Assembly: GCF_018617855.1 (NCBI RefSeq)
Contig: NZ_JACSKY010000001.1
Location: 124,001-188,000, forward strand
Reading direction: 5' to 3'
Source of the DNA: Exiguobacterium qingdaonense
Lineage (GTDB): Bacteria > Bacillota > Bacilli > Exiguobacteriales > Exiguobacteriaceae
DNA: 64,000 nucleotides
Below the pieces are notes generated by a model that was not told where the DNA came from, did no database searches, and worked only from the letters and a program-made list of their open reading frames with translations. Below are positions 53,767-63,279 of this stretch, one piece after another (within the stretch, counting starts at the first letter, position 1; every line of letters starts with the position of its first letter). The position numbers and the translations under genes are program-made.

Positions 53767-55233
53767 CTAATCAATCGTCACCCCGAGTGCCCGGGCGACA
53801 TGTAATCCGCTCGTCATCGCGCCAATCGTCCCTGCTCCCGGAAATACAGTATCCCCGCACACGTAAAAGTCAGGTAAGTCCGTACGATAACTCGCAGCAC
53901 GGAACAGCGCCTGACTCGGTGTCTGGGCATAGCCTCCGACCGCCCCATGTGGACGCTTCGTATACTTCACCCATGCCCCAGGTCCACCAGGAAGAAGTAG
54001 TGACGACTTACGGTCCCAAGCGGGAAACGCAGTCGCGACGACGTTGACGAGACGATCGGTCCAATCTTGTTCTAGTTTCTCATACGCTGCCCGGTCTTTC
54101 CAATGTCGCCATTCCGATAAATCGATATGTGTGGATACCGTGATGGTTCGTTCCGGTTTTTCTGTGCGCAACACGTCATCCGGCGCGGACATGGAAATGA
54201 ACGCATGCCCACTCGGTAATCGCTCATGATAGATTTGTTGAAACAGCGGTTTCTGTCGACACACCTCTTCAGGCAAGACGAGATAAAGGCTGAACGTGCC
54301 CCATTGCGACTGCTTCAACTGTCTACGATACTGTCGATTGAAGCGTCGTTGTTCCTGTCCTCTAAGAAGTTCGCTCGTCCGCTCAATCGGGATGGCGGAA
54401 ACAATGACATCGACTATTTCAAGTCGTCCTCTCCGATCGGTGATGAGCCATCCATCTGTCACCCGTTCGATGGACTGGACGTCTCTCCCTAACTTCGTCT
54501 CGCCACCAAACGTTCGGACAGCGCGCTCTAACGCATGAGCCAATTGATACAGCCCACCTTCCACATAGTACGCTCCTTCATGATAGACCGATAGCGCCAC
54601 AGCACCGAGTAAATGACTCGATTTCTTCGCTCCAGTCTGCAAACTGTCGAGCAGGACGCCATCGATGAACTTCTCGAACATCGTCCCGTTCAGTGCATGA
54701 CGTTCTAACGTGTCACCGAGCGGTCGCTGGAGTTTCAGAAGTGCTGTGAATTGGTTCGGCCGGAAACCTTTCAGCGCGTAAACTATGTCTGATGTCGTCC
54801 GAAGTGGAAGTGCAGGTAACTGCTGAAACAACGGGCGAATCTTCTCAAAGTCTCCCCACACTTCACGGAAAAACGCATGGATTGCCTCATCATGCTCCGG
54901 GAATACGTGACTGAGCTCATGAAGCAGACGGTTACGATCACGATAATACGTGAGGGACACGCCAGGTAGATGAATGTCCATCACTTCGTCGAGTAAAGTG
55001 ACCTCGACCGATTCTCCCAAGTTTGCGAGAACCCGCTGATGAACCCCTCCTCGTTCAAATCCCATCCCGAGCGTTGCACCTGCCGGGAACAAGTAATCCC
55101 CCCGTTGAAACTTGCCGGCACATCCACCCCATTCACGTGATGCTTCAAAGACGGTTACGTCATGCCCTTCCTGCTGTGTGAGCGCAGCTGCCGTTAAACC
55201 CGCCACGCCACCACCTATGACCCCGATTTTCAT
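53767..55233 (-). CDS. phytoene-desaturase-like FAD oxidoreductase
   Basis: 488 residues. N-terminal FAD motif GGGVAGLTAAALTQQEGHDVTVFE and the C-terminal CGDTVFPGAGTIGAMTSGLHVA are those of the CrtI/CrtN/CrtISO superfamily. The FAD-binding WGGCAGKF near residue 36 is typical. The genus makes orange carotenoids, so a desaturase or isomerase role is plausible, but no crtM or other crt gene is adjacent, and non-carotenoid relatives exist. Start at 55233 with AGAGGAGGG seven bases upstream. Confidence 0.85.
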   Translation of the reverse strand: MKIGVIGGGVAGLTAAALTQQEGHDVTVFEASREWGGCAGKFQRGDYLFPAGATLGMGFERGGVHQRVLANLGESVEVTLLDEVMDIHLPGVSLTYYRDRNRLLHELSHVFPEHDEAIHAFFREVWGDFEKIRPLFQQLPALPLRTTSDIVYALKGFRPNQFTALLKLQRPLGDTLERHALNGTMFEKFIDGVLLDSLQTGAKKSSHLLGAVALSVYHEGAYYVEGGLYQLAHALERAVRTFGGETKLGRDVQSIERVTDGWLITDRRGRLEIVDVIVSAIPIERTSELLRGQEQRRFNRQYRRQLKQSQWGTFSLYLVLPEEVCRQKPLFQQIYHERLPSGHAFISMSAPDDVLRTEKPERTITVSTHIDLSEWRHWKDRAAYEKLEQDWTDRLVNVVATAFPAWDRKSSLLLPGGPGAWVKYTKRPHGAVGGYAQTPSQALFRAASYRTDLPDFYVCGDTVFPGAGTIGAMTSGLHVARALGVTID

Positions 55234-55370
55234 GAACATCCCTCCTCTCTGTATCATACCCTCTCGTTTAAAGAAATGAAGAAATGAATCGGTTTTTGAC
55301 ATTCCTAATTTCTTTTAAAGGGAACTGATTCTCTTATGCAGAAATAGTTCTCATCTGAAAAGGTAAGGTG

Positions 55371-55871
55371 ATGAAAATGCGCAGTCGTGTCATGATTTAT
55401 TTATTGATTCCAATCCTCATTTTTATCGGTATATTGATTACTCCACCATCCGAAGACTCACTCAAGCTCGCAACGATGACCGTTGTCAACATTCAAGAGA
55501 TGATTCCTTACGAAAAAGAGTATACGGCGCAAAAAGTCATGGAAGAACGAACAATCAATGACAAATCAGCGATTATCGAAGAATGGCGCCTCGAACAGGG
55601 AGCAAGAACATCTTACAGTTATGTGCTCAGACTGAGAGGGTTTGACCATGTGACACAAATCGATGCAGGAGCAGCCAACACGAGATCGGACGGCTATTAC
55701 GCGATGCAGGCACATAGTCCTGTTTTTGAAACGGACAAACCCGTCTCCACGAACTATCCGATTGTCATGTTCAGCTCGGAACAACGCCTCGTCATCGGAC
55801 AGATGGGGTTTCGGGTCATTTACGAAGAGAACGGTCAATTAAAGAAATGGAACGTATTGGAGGATGAATAA
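55371..55871 (+). CDS. hypothetical secreted or anchored protein, about 166 residues
   Basis: One hydrophobic segment near the N-terminus (LLIPILIFIGILI), then a soluble, mostly polar domain outside the membrane (EKEYTAQKVMEERTINDKS ... GQMGFRVIYEENGQLKKWNV). Starts at GTG 55368, ATG 55371 or ATG 55377 are all near AAGGTAAGGTG; I take 55371. No conserved motif recognised. No Cys after the span, so not a lipoprotein. Confidence 0.65.
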   Translation: MKMRSRVMIYLLIPILIFIGILITPPSEDSLKLATMTVVNIQEMIPYEKEYTAQKVMEERTINDKSAIIEEWRLEQGARTSYSYVLRLRGFDHVTQIDAGAANTRSDGYYAMQAHSPVFETDKPVSTNYPIVMFSSEQRLVIGQMGFRVIYEENGQLKKWNVLEDE

Positions 55872-55889
55872 GTCAAAAGAAGTGTCGAT

Positions 55890-56393
55890 ATGAAACGAAT
55901 CATGATCATCGGTTCTGGCGGTGCGGGGAAATCTACCCTTGCCCGTCAACTCGGTGAACGATTACACCTCGATGTCTATCACTTGGATGCCCTTATGTGG
56001 AGACCAGGATGGGTGATGGCGTCAATAGAAGAACGAATCGACATTCAACGATAACTCGTGAAGAAAGACGAATGGATCATTGACGGAAACTTCGGGAATA
56101 CGCTCGACTTACGTCTACAGGCAGCAGACACCGTCATTTTGATTGACCTTCCCCGCCTCGTTTGTATATACCGCGTCCTCAAGCGAGTCGCCCGTTATCG
56201 TGGTAGAACCCGACCTGACATGGGCGAATCTTGTGAGGAAAAACTTGATTTGGCATTCCTGAAATGGGTTTGGATCTTTCCTGACATCCAACGGCCACAA
56301 CTGTTACAAAAAATTCAACAACATCCAAAGCAACCGAATTTGATTCATTTGAAATCGTCCCGGGCAGTCAGAAACTACTTGAAATCATTTTGA
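55890..56393 (+). pseudogene. FlaR/adenylate-kinase-like ATPase with in-frame nonsense codon
   Basis: Reading frame from the ATG at 55890 gives a P-loop protein (IIGSGGAGKSTLARQLGERL, then LDVYHLDALMWRPGW) that stops at TAA (56052-56054, codon 55) and continues in the same frame from codon 56 (KKDEWIIDGNFGNTLDLRL, TVILIDLPRL, RGRTRPDMGE) to 56393. Together the 167 codons match the family of small kinases called topology modulation/FlaR in databases. The TAA replaces what relatives have as Glu or Gln. A G-to-T or C-to-T change would explain it. Either inactivated or a sequencing error. Confidence 0.75.
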
Positions 56394-56432
56394 AACGCTT
56401 TCATTCCAAAAGCGTTTCTCTTTTTGATTTTT
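56392..56432 (+). terminator. terminator after the FlaR-like pseudogene
   Basis: GAAACGCTTT / AAAGCGTTTC, 10-bp stem, 7-nt loop, then TCTTTTTGATTTTTTG. Confidence 0.9.
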
Positions 56433-56507
56433 TGCATTTTTATACTTTACAATTAATAATTATGCATATACACTTAATCTCATCTACAAAAGGGAGGCAT
56501 TATACAT

Positions 56508-57275
56508 ATGAAAAAGTGGTTATTAGCAGGCACACTCATCATGAGCGCATCATTACTTGGTGCATGTAGTCAAGAGACAGAAGGTGGAGCGACAGAGCAA
56601 AAAACGCTCGTCATGGGGACGAGCGCCGATTATTTCCCATATGAATTTGTCGATACGGCAAACGGTGATGCGATTGTCGGATTTGATATTGAAATCGCGG
56701 AGACGATCACAGAACGCCTCGGTTACGAATTGAAGATTGAAGATATGGACTTCGGTAGCTTACTCGGAGCCTTAAACAGCGGGCGTGTCGACTTCGTCAT
56801 GGCAGGGATGACACCAACAGAAGAGCGTAAAGAGAACGCCGACTTCTCAGACATCTATCTTTCTGCGACAAACTTGATTATGACAAAAGATGAGTCCCTT
56901 CAGGCAATCGAAGATTTGTCTAGGAAGAAAATCGGCGTCCAAACGGCCTCGATTCAAGAAAACATCGCAAAAGAACAAGCTCCTGACGCTGAACTCGTAT
57001 CATTGAACAAGATTCCTGAAATCGTTCAAGAATTGAACACCGGTCGAATCGATGCGATGGTCATCGAGGACACGGTCGCACAAAAATATTTGGACCAAGA
57101 TGACAACTTCTATACATTCGCTCTGAAAGAGGATGGCGAAAAAGGATCGGCAGCTGCCTTCAAATTAGATGATGCGTTACGTGACCAGTTCAACGAAGAG
57201 TTGAACAAGATGATGGAGTCAGGTGAAATCGATGAACTGGTGAAAAAGTGGTTCTCGATGGAGCCGACTGAATGA
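56508..57275 (+). CDS. polar amino acid ABC transporter binding lipoprotein
   Basis: 255 residues. Signal peptide with lipobox LLGAC (Cys about residue 20), then an SBP_bac_3 fold with the ligand residues DYFPYEF, GFDIEIAETI and FVMAGMTPTEERKENADFS. It would bind a polar amino acid. It overlaps hisC by four bases, with no permease or ATPase gene in the window, so it is an orphan that must use a distant transporter. Ribosome site AAAAGGGAGG. Confidence 0.92.
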   Translation: MKKWLLAGTLIMSASLLGACSQETEGGATEQKTLVMGTSADYFPYEFVDTANGDAIVGFDIEIAETITERLGYELKIEDMDFGSLLGALNSGRVDFVMAGMTPTEERKENADFSDIYLSATNLIMTKDESLQAIEDLSRKKIGVQTASIQENIAKEQAPDAELVSLNKIPEIVQELNTGRIDAMVIEDTVAQKYLDQDDNFYTFALKEDGEKGSAAAFKLDDALRDQFNEELNKMMESGEIDELVKKWFSMEPTE

Positions 57276-58285
57276 GACAGGTCGAGCTGCCGATTTATCC
57301 CGTCGTCTATCCGACGGGACATCGGTTGAACCAAAATGAGAGTCAGTTCCCGTTACCTGACCGAATCAATAGTCAGCTTGACTCGGTGACGTATGATGAC
57401 TTACACGAGTATCCGGTCGAACCGATCAATGAATTGTTCGAACGCTACGCTGCGTACGTTGGCGTCACATCTGAGCAACTACTCGTCGGTTGCGGCAGTG
57501 ATGAGATGATTCATGTCGTGACGCAAGCATTGCTCGCTCCACATGACATCGTCTTGTCTCCGGCACCTGACTTTTCGATGTATCCAATCTTCACGACCAT
57601 CGCACACGGTCGTCATATTCAAGCCGTTGATTTATCGTATGAAGGAATGGTAGAAGCGATTGAGACATATCATCCGAAGCTTCTCCTTCTTTCAAATCCG
57701 AACAATCCAACCGGGAAGCTGTGGACCGTAGATGAGTTGACACATCTCGCCTCTCTCGTTCCGTATGTCGTGGTGGACGAGGCGTACATGGACTTCTCAC
57801 CAAATAAAAGCATGATTTCGTTCATTGCCACCCTTCCGAATCTCATCGTGCTCCGCACGATGTCAAAAGCGTTCGGATTGGCGAACGTACGAATCGGATT
57901 CATGGTGACAAATAGCGAACTCGCACACTATTTCCGCCAGTTCATCCCCCCGTTTAACATTAGCGGAGTGAGTGCGAAAATCTGCAATATCTTCTTAAAA
58001 GATGCGACTTATCTTCAAGAAACAATCGAATGGCATGACGAGATGCGGCAAAAGTGGGCCCAAGCCTTTAAATCAATCGGTCATGTCCTCCCTGCCACGA
58101 CGAACTTCTTGTATGTCGAGTTAGAGCAACCTGAAGCGGTGTGGACCCATTTGACTGACTTGAACGTACATACGTCGAAACAACCGACGGGGATTCGAGT
58201 GACAATCGGTGACGAGGTGGCACTCATTCGTACATTTGAAGCGATTCAGCAATACATTAAGTCCACGAACGTCAAAAACTCCTGA
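57272..58285 (+). CDS. hisC: histidinol-phosphate aminotransferase-like protein
   Basis: 337 residues. Class II aminotransferase with the PLP Lys in RTMSKAFGLANVRIGF near residue 205, the NPNNPTGKLW loop, and VVDEAYMDFS carrying the PLP Asp. It is slightly shorter than usual HisC. The enzyme makes histidinol-phosphate from imidazole-acetol phosphate, but related enzymes use other substrates. It is outside the his operon 3 kb away, which lacks a hisC in the visible part, so it may be the missing one. Starts inside the end of the binding protein gene (ATGA). Confidence 0.85.
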   Translation: MRQVELPIYPVVYPTGHRLNQNESQFPLPDRINSQLDSVTYDDLHEYPVEPINELFERYAAYVGVTSEQLLVGCGSDEMIHVVTQALLAPHDIVLSPAPDFSMYPIFTTIAHGRHIQAVDLSYEGMVEAIETYHPKLLLLSNPNNPTGKLWTVDELTHLASLVPYVVVDEAYMDFSPNKSMISFIATLPNLIVLRTMSKAFGLANVRIGFMVTNSELAHYFRQFIPPFNISGVSAKICNIFLKDATYLQETIEWHDEMRQKWAQAFKSIGHVLPATTNFLYVELEQPEAVWTHLTDLNVHTSKQPTGIRVTIGDEVALIRTFEAIQQYIKSTNVKNS

Positions 58286-58306
58286 ACCTCGTGTTCAGGA
58301 GTTTTT
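58277..58306. terminator. bidirectional terminator between hisC and the acetyltransferase
   Basis: AACTCCTGAAC / GTTCAGGAGTT (11 bp, 5-nt loop), then TTTTTG; overlaps the hisC stop. Confidence 0.9.
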
Positions 58307-58307
58307 G

Positions 58308-58862
58308 TCAGTCGATCGTCTTGATCACACGCGCCGGATTCCCTCCGACAACCGTCCGAGGCGGTACATCTTTTGTGACGACGGCACCGGACGCGACGAC
58401 GGCCTCATCTCCAATCGTCACACCCGGATTGATGATGGCCCCACCGCCAATCCATACCCGGTTCCCGATGGTCACCGGTTTTCCGTACTCATATCCCGAG
58501 ATGCGTTCAATCGGGTCGATCGGGTGTGTCGCCGTATAAATATGTACGCCCGGTGCGAGCATGCAGTCATCCCCGATCGTGATCGGACAGATGTCTAGGA
58601 AGACACAGTCAAAATTCGCATAGAAGCGTTCTCCCAAATGAATGTTGTACCCGTAATCACATTTGAAGCTCGGTTCGATATAATACGATTCTTTCGTCGA
58701 ACCAAGTAACGCACCGAGAATCTCTTTTCGCTCTTTCAAATCGTCGATTCCTGAACGATTGAATCGCTCAATCAACCGCCGGGCATGCTTTCGGTCTTCG
58801 ACGAGTGTCTCATCACTAGCGAGATACAGTTCTCCCCGAATCATCTTTTCTTTTTCTGTCAT
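58308..58862 (-). CDS. maa: maltose/galactoside O-acetyltransferase (hexapeptide repeat)
   Basis: 184 residues. The N-terminal Mac domain ([28 protein letters not shown]) and the left-handed beta-helix of hexapeptide repeats ([57 protein letters not shown]) are those of maltose O-acetyltransferase. The catalytic His is in TATHPID. Acetylates sugars with acetyl-CoA; physiological role uncertain. Start behind GGAGGGATATTG. Confidence 0.93.
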   Translation of the reverse strand: MTEKEKMIRGELYLASDETLVEDRKHARRLIERFNRSGIDDLKERKEILGALLGSTKESYYIEPSFKCDYGYNIHLGERFYANFDCVFLDICPITIGDDCMLAPGVHIYTATHPIDPIERISGYEYGKPVTIGNRVWIGGGAIINPGVTIGDEAVVASGAVVTKDVPPRTVVGGNPARVIKTID

Positions 58863-58948
58863 CAATATCCCTCCTCATGAATTAGTATAGAGGATTTTCA
58901 GACGGTTTAGGGAATAGAGACTATGATGAGAAGAAGGAGGTAGATGTG

Positions 58949-59872
58949 ATGAAACGGATATTAGACTGTCGGGCAAGTGATTTTATTACGTTCAATCGTC
59001 AAGATTTAGTCGATTCGATTCGAAAAGCGGAAGGACGAACGGTCATGGCCGAGGTCATCCCGACGGTGCAACCGCTCTATCCGGAAGTGACGAACGCGGA
59101 ACTCGCGCGAGCATTCGGGGCCGATTTGATTTTGCTGAACATGGTGGATGTATTCCACCCTTATATTAAAGGGCTAGAGAGTCATGCGTTGTTCGGCGAG
59201 ATGCCTGGTGAAGAGATATCTGACCATCCCATCCTCGAATTAAAGCGTTTGGTCGGCCTACCGATTGGAATCAACTTAGAACCTGTCGATTTTTCAGAAA
59301 AGTCGTCTGAGATGAATGAAGTGAAGCGTGGCAGACTCGCTTCGATTGAGGCGTTCCAAAAGGCATCAGAGCTCGGCATCGACTTCGTCTGTCTGACAGG
59401 CAACCCGAATACCGGGGTCACGAATGAAGCGATTGAACAAGCGATCATTCAGGCACGACGGGAGTTTGTCGGCGTCATCATTGCCGGGAAGATGCATCAG
59501 GCTGGTGTCGGAAATGTGTTGGACCGTGACGCTTATATCCGTTTTGTCGAAGCCGGGGCTGACATCATTTTATTACCCGCACCTGGAACCGTACCCGGTG
59601 TTCGTGAAGAGGCGTTCCATGAACTCGTGCAAGAACTACAAGCGCTCGGTGCCCTCACGCTAGCGGCAATCGGAACGTCACAAGAAGGGGCTGACGTTGC
59701 GACCATTCGAGACATCGCACTCTCATCGAAGCGTGGCGGAGCGGATATCGTTCATATCGGTGATGCCGGATTGTCTGGGATTGCCGTCCCGGATAACATT
59801 CAAGCCCTCTCGATTGCGATTCGAGGGCGACGTCATACATACATTCGCATGGCTGCCTCGGTCAATCGGTAA
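58949..59872 (+). CDS. DUF7916-like TIM-barrel protein
   Basis: 307 residues without signal peptide. The order of VMAEVIPTVQPLYPEVTNAE, LLNMVDVFHPYIKGL, IGINLEPVD, CLTGNPNTGVTNEAI, GKMHQAGV and LLPAPGTVPGVREE points to a barrel related to PEP mutase/BtpA-type proteins (some databases call it DUF7916 or a phosphonomutase-like protein). No catalytic Asp signature of PEP mutase was identified. Start at 58949 with AAGGAGGT seven bases upstream. Single gene with its own terminator; function unknown. Confidence 0.65.
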   Translation: MKRILDCRASDFITFNRQDLVDSIRKAEGRTVMAEVIPTVQPLYPEVTNAELARAFGADLILLNMVDVFHPYIKGLESHALFGEMPGEEISDHPILELKRLVGLPIGINLEPVDFSEKSSEMNEVKRGRLASIEAFQKASELGIDFVCLTGNPNTGVTNEAIEQAIIQARREFVGVIIAGKMHQAGVGNVLDRDAYIRFVEAGADIILLPAPGTVPGVREEAFHELVQELQALGALTLAAIGTSQEGADVATIRDIALSSKRGGADIVHIGDAGLSGIAVPDNIQALSIAIRGRRHTYIRMAASVNR

Positions 59873-59886
59873 TCATTCTGTTTCCA

Positions 59887-59914
59887 AAACTCGGCCTACT
59901 GCCCGAGTTTTTTG
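59887..59914 (+). terminator. terminator of the TIM-barrel gene
   Basis: AAACTCGG / CCGAGTTT, then TTTTG. Confidence 0.85.
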
Positions 59915-59967
59915 TTTGCATTTTTTATCATCTTAAGTGAACAAAAACGTAACAATTACGTTTTATA

Positions 59968-59997
59968 TTGACAATGATAATCGTTATCGGTTGTAAT
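59968..59997 (+). promoter_or_regulatory. promoter with Fur-like box
   Basis: TTGACA (59968-59973), 18-bp spacer, TGTAAT (59992-59997). The spacer holds GACAATGATAATCGTTATC (59970-59988), 17 of 19 matches to the classical Fur box GATAATGATAATCATTATC, and 13 of 15 to the Bacillus 7-1-7 form. A dimer there would block the promoter. Confidence 0.75.
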
Positions 59998-60035
59998 GAA
60001 GGCTGTCATTATAACTAGCGATTGAGGTGAGCACC

Positions 60036-61139
60036 ATGACTTTTGATTTATGGGCATTTTTGATTGAAAACATCGAGGCTGCAGGAGCAATCGGTGGATA
60101 CGTCGCAATCTCGATTATCGGGATCGCTTTATTAACGAATGCTTCGAGGGGAAAACTAAATGGAGAAAAACCGATCGGTCCAGTTTGGGCACAACCGATT
60201 ATCGGAGGTCTGCTTGGGGTCATCCCTGGATGTGGAGGGACGATTGTTGCTTCATCTCTGTATAAAAACAAGAACTTAACTTTTGGCGGTCTATTTGCCG
60301 CATTCATCACAACGCTCGGCGAAGGGTCTTTTGTATTACTCGGAGCTTCAGCCGAGGCAAGTGTCACAGCAAACTTATCGGCGTTCATCATCGTGAACGC
60401 AGTCGGACTCGTCGTCGGTATATCGATCGGTTACGCGATCGATGCTCTCGGTATCTCAATCAACAGTGCGACGATTCCTACTGAAACTAAACCGCGTGAA
60501 CGTGAACATGCAGAAGGTGTGATGACACTCACACATCGTTTCATCGAAACATACGGTTTTTATCTCATTCTTTTGATGAGCATGATTTTAATCCCGAGTT
60601 CCGTCATGGCTTTATGGGGTGGCGGGATTGATGCGCTCGACAAGTTATCTGTTGTAGTCGCCATGACGCTGACGATTTTTAGTATTGTCTACTACGTTGT
60701 GTATAAATATACGTATAAAGGGATCGGCTGTGCCAAAAAAGATGGAGTCATGTCCACGTTGAGACATGCCGTCTATGACATCGCATTCGTTGTCACATAT
60801 GTATTCATCGGACTGTTCGTAGCAAACTATATCATCGATGTATTGGTAGGACCTGACGCATTCGAGTCATGGATGACCTCTTCGGCAATCGTTGTCGTAG
60901 TCATCGCCGCGCTAATTGGGGCGACACCTGGTTGCGGAGGGATGATCGCTGTCGCCGTTGCTTTCACGACCATCGATCAGTTTCCAATCGCGGCACTCAT
61001 TGCATCTGCAATTGCCACGAGTGGGGACGGGATTTTCCCACTTTTAGCATCGAATAAAAAAGATGCCCTTGTCATCACAGTAGCTAGCACAGTGATTGCC
61101 ATTGTCGTGGGGTACCTCGTGTTAGCGTTAGGCATTTAA
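60036..61139 (+). CDS. 10-TM metal exporter (ArsP_2/putative manganese transporter)
   Basis: 367 residues with about ten spans in two homologous halves. Each half has the P-GCGG loop (GVIPGCGGTIV near residue 62; GATPGCGGMIA near residue 298) and a later motif (GEGSFVLLGAS; TSGDGIFPLLAS), as in PF11449. Family members are annotated as putative manganese or heavy-metal exporters. The promoter has a Fur-like box. Start at 60036 with GAGGTG; a GTG three codons upstream lies within that ribosome site. Confidence 0.85.
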   Translation: MTFDLWAFLIENIEAAGAIGGYVAISIIGIALLTNASRGKLNGEKPIGPVWAQPIIGGLLGVIPGCGGTIVASSLYKNKNLTFGGLFAAFITTLGEGSFVLLGASAEASVTANLSAFIIVNAVGLVVGISIGYAIDALGISINSATIPTETKPREREHAEGVMTLTHRFIETYGFYLILLMSMILIPSSVMALWGGGIDALDKLSVVVAMTLTIFSIVYYVVYKYTYKGIGCAKKDGVMSTLRHAVYDIAFVVTYVFIGLFVANYIIDVLVGPDAFESWMTSSAIVVVVIAALIGATPGCGGMIAVAVAFTTIDQFPIAALIASAIATSGDGIFPLLASNKKDALVITVASTVIAIVVGYLVLALGI

Positions 61140-61150
61140 CTTAAGAACAA

Positions 61151-61190
61151 TAGACGAATGGACTCGCGATTATGCGAACCCATTCGTCTA
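61151..61190. terminator. hairpin between exporter and hisE
   Basis: TAGACGAATGG / CCATTCGTCTA 11-bp stem around a small inner hairpin. T runs on both sides are short, so it is weak as an intrinsic terminator. Confidence 0.5.
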
Positions 61191-61219
61191 CTTAATAATT
61201 GAACATTGTGACTATATGA

Positions 61220-61528
61220 TTACCATTCCGTGACGTCTCGACGAGGTTTCGCCGGTGTTGTCGTCCCGTGACGCTTGGCGAGCAGTTCCTCCACGTCCTC
61301 TAAACGGACACCTTTTGCTGCCAATAAGACGAGCAGGTGATACAGAAGGTCGGCCGACTCCTCGACCAAGTTTTCATCTGTCATCGCGGCAATGACGACC
61401 TCGAACGATTCTTCACCAAACTTCTTCGCAATTTTTTCTACACCTTGATCCAACAGATACGTCGTGTAAGAACCTTCCTTCGGTTCATCTTTTCTTGATT
61501 GGATCAATTTCTCCAACTCATGAATCAT
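61220..61528 (-). CDS. hisE: phosphoribosyl-ATP pyrophosphatase
   Basis: 102 residues. HisE removes pyrophosphate from PR-ATP. EELLA and [12 protein letters not shown], with the acidic [26 protein letters not shown], are the metal-binding helices of the MazG-like fold. It is separate from hisI (often fused as HisIE), with a four-base overlap. Start behind GGAGGTGAG. Last gene of the his operon. Confidence 0.95.
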   Translation of the reverse strand: MIHELEKLIQSRKDEPKEGSYTTYLLDQGVEKIAKKFGEESFEVVIAAMTDENLVEESADLLYHLLVLLAAKGVRLEDVEELLAKRHGTTTPAKPRRDVTEW

Positions 61529-61857
61529 GCGCTCACCTCCGTGAAGAAACAGCTTCGATTTCCGGTATGACATGTCGGGCCGTTCGCGTGGACACGGACG
61601 AGAAGCGCGTCCTGGTCACAGTCGACGTGGATGCTGACGACGTCCAGTGTGTTGCCGCTCGTCTCCCCTTTCATCCATAACCGTCCCTTTGATCGGGACC
61701 AAAACGTGACGACCCGTTCACGAAGCGTCTTTCGGATGGCCTCGTCGTTCATATATCCTAGCATGAGAACCGCACCGTCTTCGTCCGAGACGATGATGGC
61801 TGAAATCAGTCCATTTTCGTCGTAACGAACCGCATCGGCAAGTTGTGATTCGTGCAT
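61525..61857 (-). CDS. hisI: phosphoribosyl-AMP cyclohydrolase
   Basis: 110 residues. Opens PR-AMP to ProFAR. Zinc/magnesium residues in [37 protein letters not shown] and the Cys pair in CHTGNRSCF are all present. The ATG sits inside the end of hisF with a 52-bp overlap behind GAGGTG. Confidence 0.95.
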   Translation of the reverse strand: MHESQLADAVRYDENGLISAIIVSDEDGAVLMLGYMNDEAIRKTLRERVVTFWSRSKGRLWMKGETSGNTLDVVSIHVDCDQDALLVRVHANGPTCHTGNRSCFFTEVSA

Positions 61858-62573
61858 ACGTGCTTCACCTCTTCTACTGTCGTTTTTCGGTCATGTAAGA
61901 TCGATGCGAGAAGGGCGGCATCGACTTTCTCTAACGCTTCGACCACGTGCTCGGCATTGCCTGCCCCACCGGATGCGATAATCGGAATGTCGACGACTTC
62001 ACGCAATCGCTCCAAAATTGCAAGGTCATACCCGCTTTGCTTTCCGTCTTGGTTCATGGACGTGACAAGGAGTTCACCCGCCCCGAGTGCGGCCACTTGT
62101 TTCGCCCATTCGACTGCCAACAGGTCTGTCTTCTGTTTTCCACCATATGTGTACACGTAATATTCGCCGTCTTCAAATTTCACGTCGATTGCGACGACGA
62201 TACATTGCGAACCGAAACGATCGGCCGCTTCCCGAATGAGACTTGGGGATTCGACAGCGAGCGTGTTCAACGATACTTTGTCCGCTCCTGCTTTTAATAG
62301 TGACGAGATGTCCTCGAGTGAGCGAATCCCACCACCGACCGTCAACGGGATGAATACTTTCCTTGCCACCGCACTGACGACATCGAGCATCGTCTGACGT
62401 CGCTCGGTGCTTGCGGTGATGTCGAGAAAGACGAGTTCATCGGCACCGGACTCATCGTAATATTGTGCGATTTCGACCGGATCTCCAATGTCACGCAATT
62501 GAACGAATTCAATCCCTTTGACGACACGACCTTCTTTCACATCGAGACAGGGAATAATTCTGCGTTTAAGCAT
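61806..62573 (-). CDS. hisF: imidazole glycerol phosphate synthase, cyclase subunit
   Basis: 255 residues, a TIM barrel. [12 protein letters not shown] at the start and DITAST plus [17 protein letters not shown] carry the two catalytic Asp (near residues 11 and 130); IIASGGAGN binds phosphate. Works with HisH. Start at 62573 after GGGAGG, overlapping hisA by eight bases. Confidence 0.97.
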   Translation of the reverse strand: MLKRRIIPCLDVKEGRVVKGIEFVQLRDIGDPVEIAQYYDESGADELVFLDITASTERRQTMLDVVSAVARKVFIPLTVGGGIRSLEDISSLLKAGADKVSLNTLAVESPSLIREAADRFGSQCIVVAIDVKFEDGEYYVYTYGGKQKTDLLAVEWAKQVAALGAGELLVTSMNQDGKQSGYDLAILERLREVVDIPIIASGGAGNAEHVVEALEKVDAALLASILHDRKTTVEEVKHVCTNHNLPMRFVTTKMD

Positions 62574-63279
62574 AACGCGCCTCCCATTCAATCAGTTCAT
62601 CGATACTTACTTTACCGGAGAGGAGCGCTTTGCCGACGACCGCCTCATCAATTTTGGCCATCTTCAGTTCCTTCACGTCCTCTTCGGTCGTCACGCCGCC
62701 TGAAGCGATCAGGGTGACGTCGACGATTTGACGTAACGCCTTCATTCGAGAAACGTTCGGTCCGCTCAGTTTTCCGTCGGACCCGATGTCGGTGTATAGA
62801 ATCGTCTCAATGCCTCGTTTGACGAGGTCTTGGGCGACCGAGATGTCATCGAGCTTTGTCGCTTCCTGCCATCCGTTGATGGCGACCTTCCCGTCATATG
62901 CATCGAGTGCCACAGCGACTCGTTTGCCATACTTTTCAATCGCCTTGTCTAAAAAGTCAGGATCCGTGAACGCCTTCGTCCCTAACAGGACACGGTCCGC
63001 ACCTGTTTCCATGACCGCCTCAAGTGACGCTTCTGAACGAATCCCGCCTCCTGTCTGAACGAGGAAGCCAAGAGACTTCGCATAGCGGACGACGTCTAGG
63101 TGACGCGGCTCCCCTGCCTTGGCCCCTTCTAAATCGATCAAGTGAATCATCGGGACTTTCCCTTGCCACGTTTTTAACAGTTCATACGGGTCACCATATT
63201 GCTCTTCAGTTGAAAAGTCGCCTTCTGTCAAACGGACAATCTTGCCTCCAATCAAATCAATGGCGGGTAGTAATCTCAC
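62566..63279 (-). CDS. hisA: ProFAR isomerase
   Basis: 237 residues. TIM barrel paralogue of HisF; the Asp in [15 protein letters not shown] and [14 protein letters not shown] are the catalytic acid and base. QTGGGIRS and IASGGV bind phosphates. The start is a GTG at 63279, nine bases after AAGGAGG and within the hisH end; the longer open frame upstream is an artefact. Confidence 0.97.
   Translation of the reverse strand: MRLLPAIDLIGGKIVRLTEGDFSTEEQYGDPYELLKTWQGKVPMIHLIDLEGAKAGEPRHLDVVRYAKSLGFLVQTGGGIRSEASLEAVMETGADRVLLGTKAFTDPDFLDKAIEKYGKRVAVALDAYDGKVAINGWQEATKLDDISVAQDLVKRGIETILYTDIGSDGKLSGPNVSRMKALRQIVDVTLIASGGVTTEEDVKELKMAKIDEAVVGKALLSGKVSIDELIEWEARYA

Noticed and set aside
56391-56420. 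GAAACGCTTTC motif as a cre
   Set aside because: One base short of the cre core and fully explained by the terminator stem.
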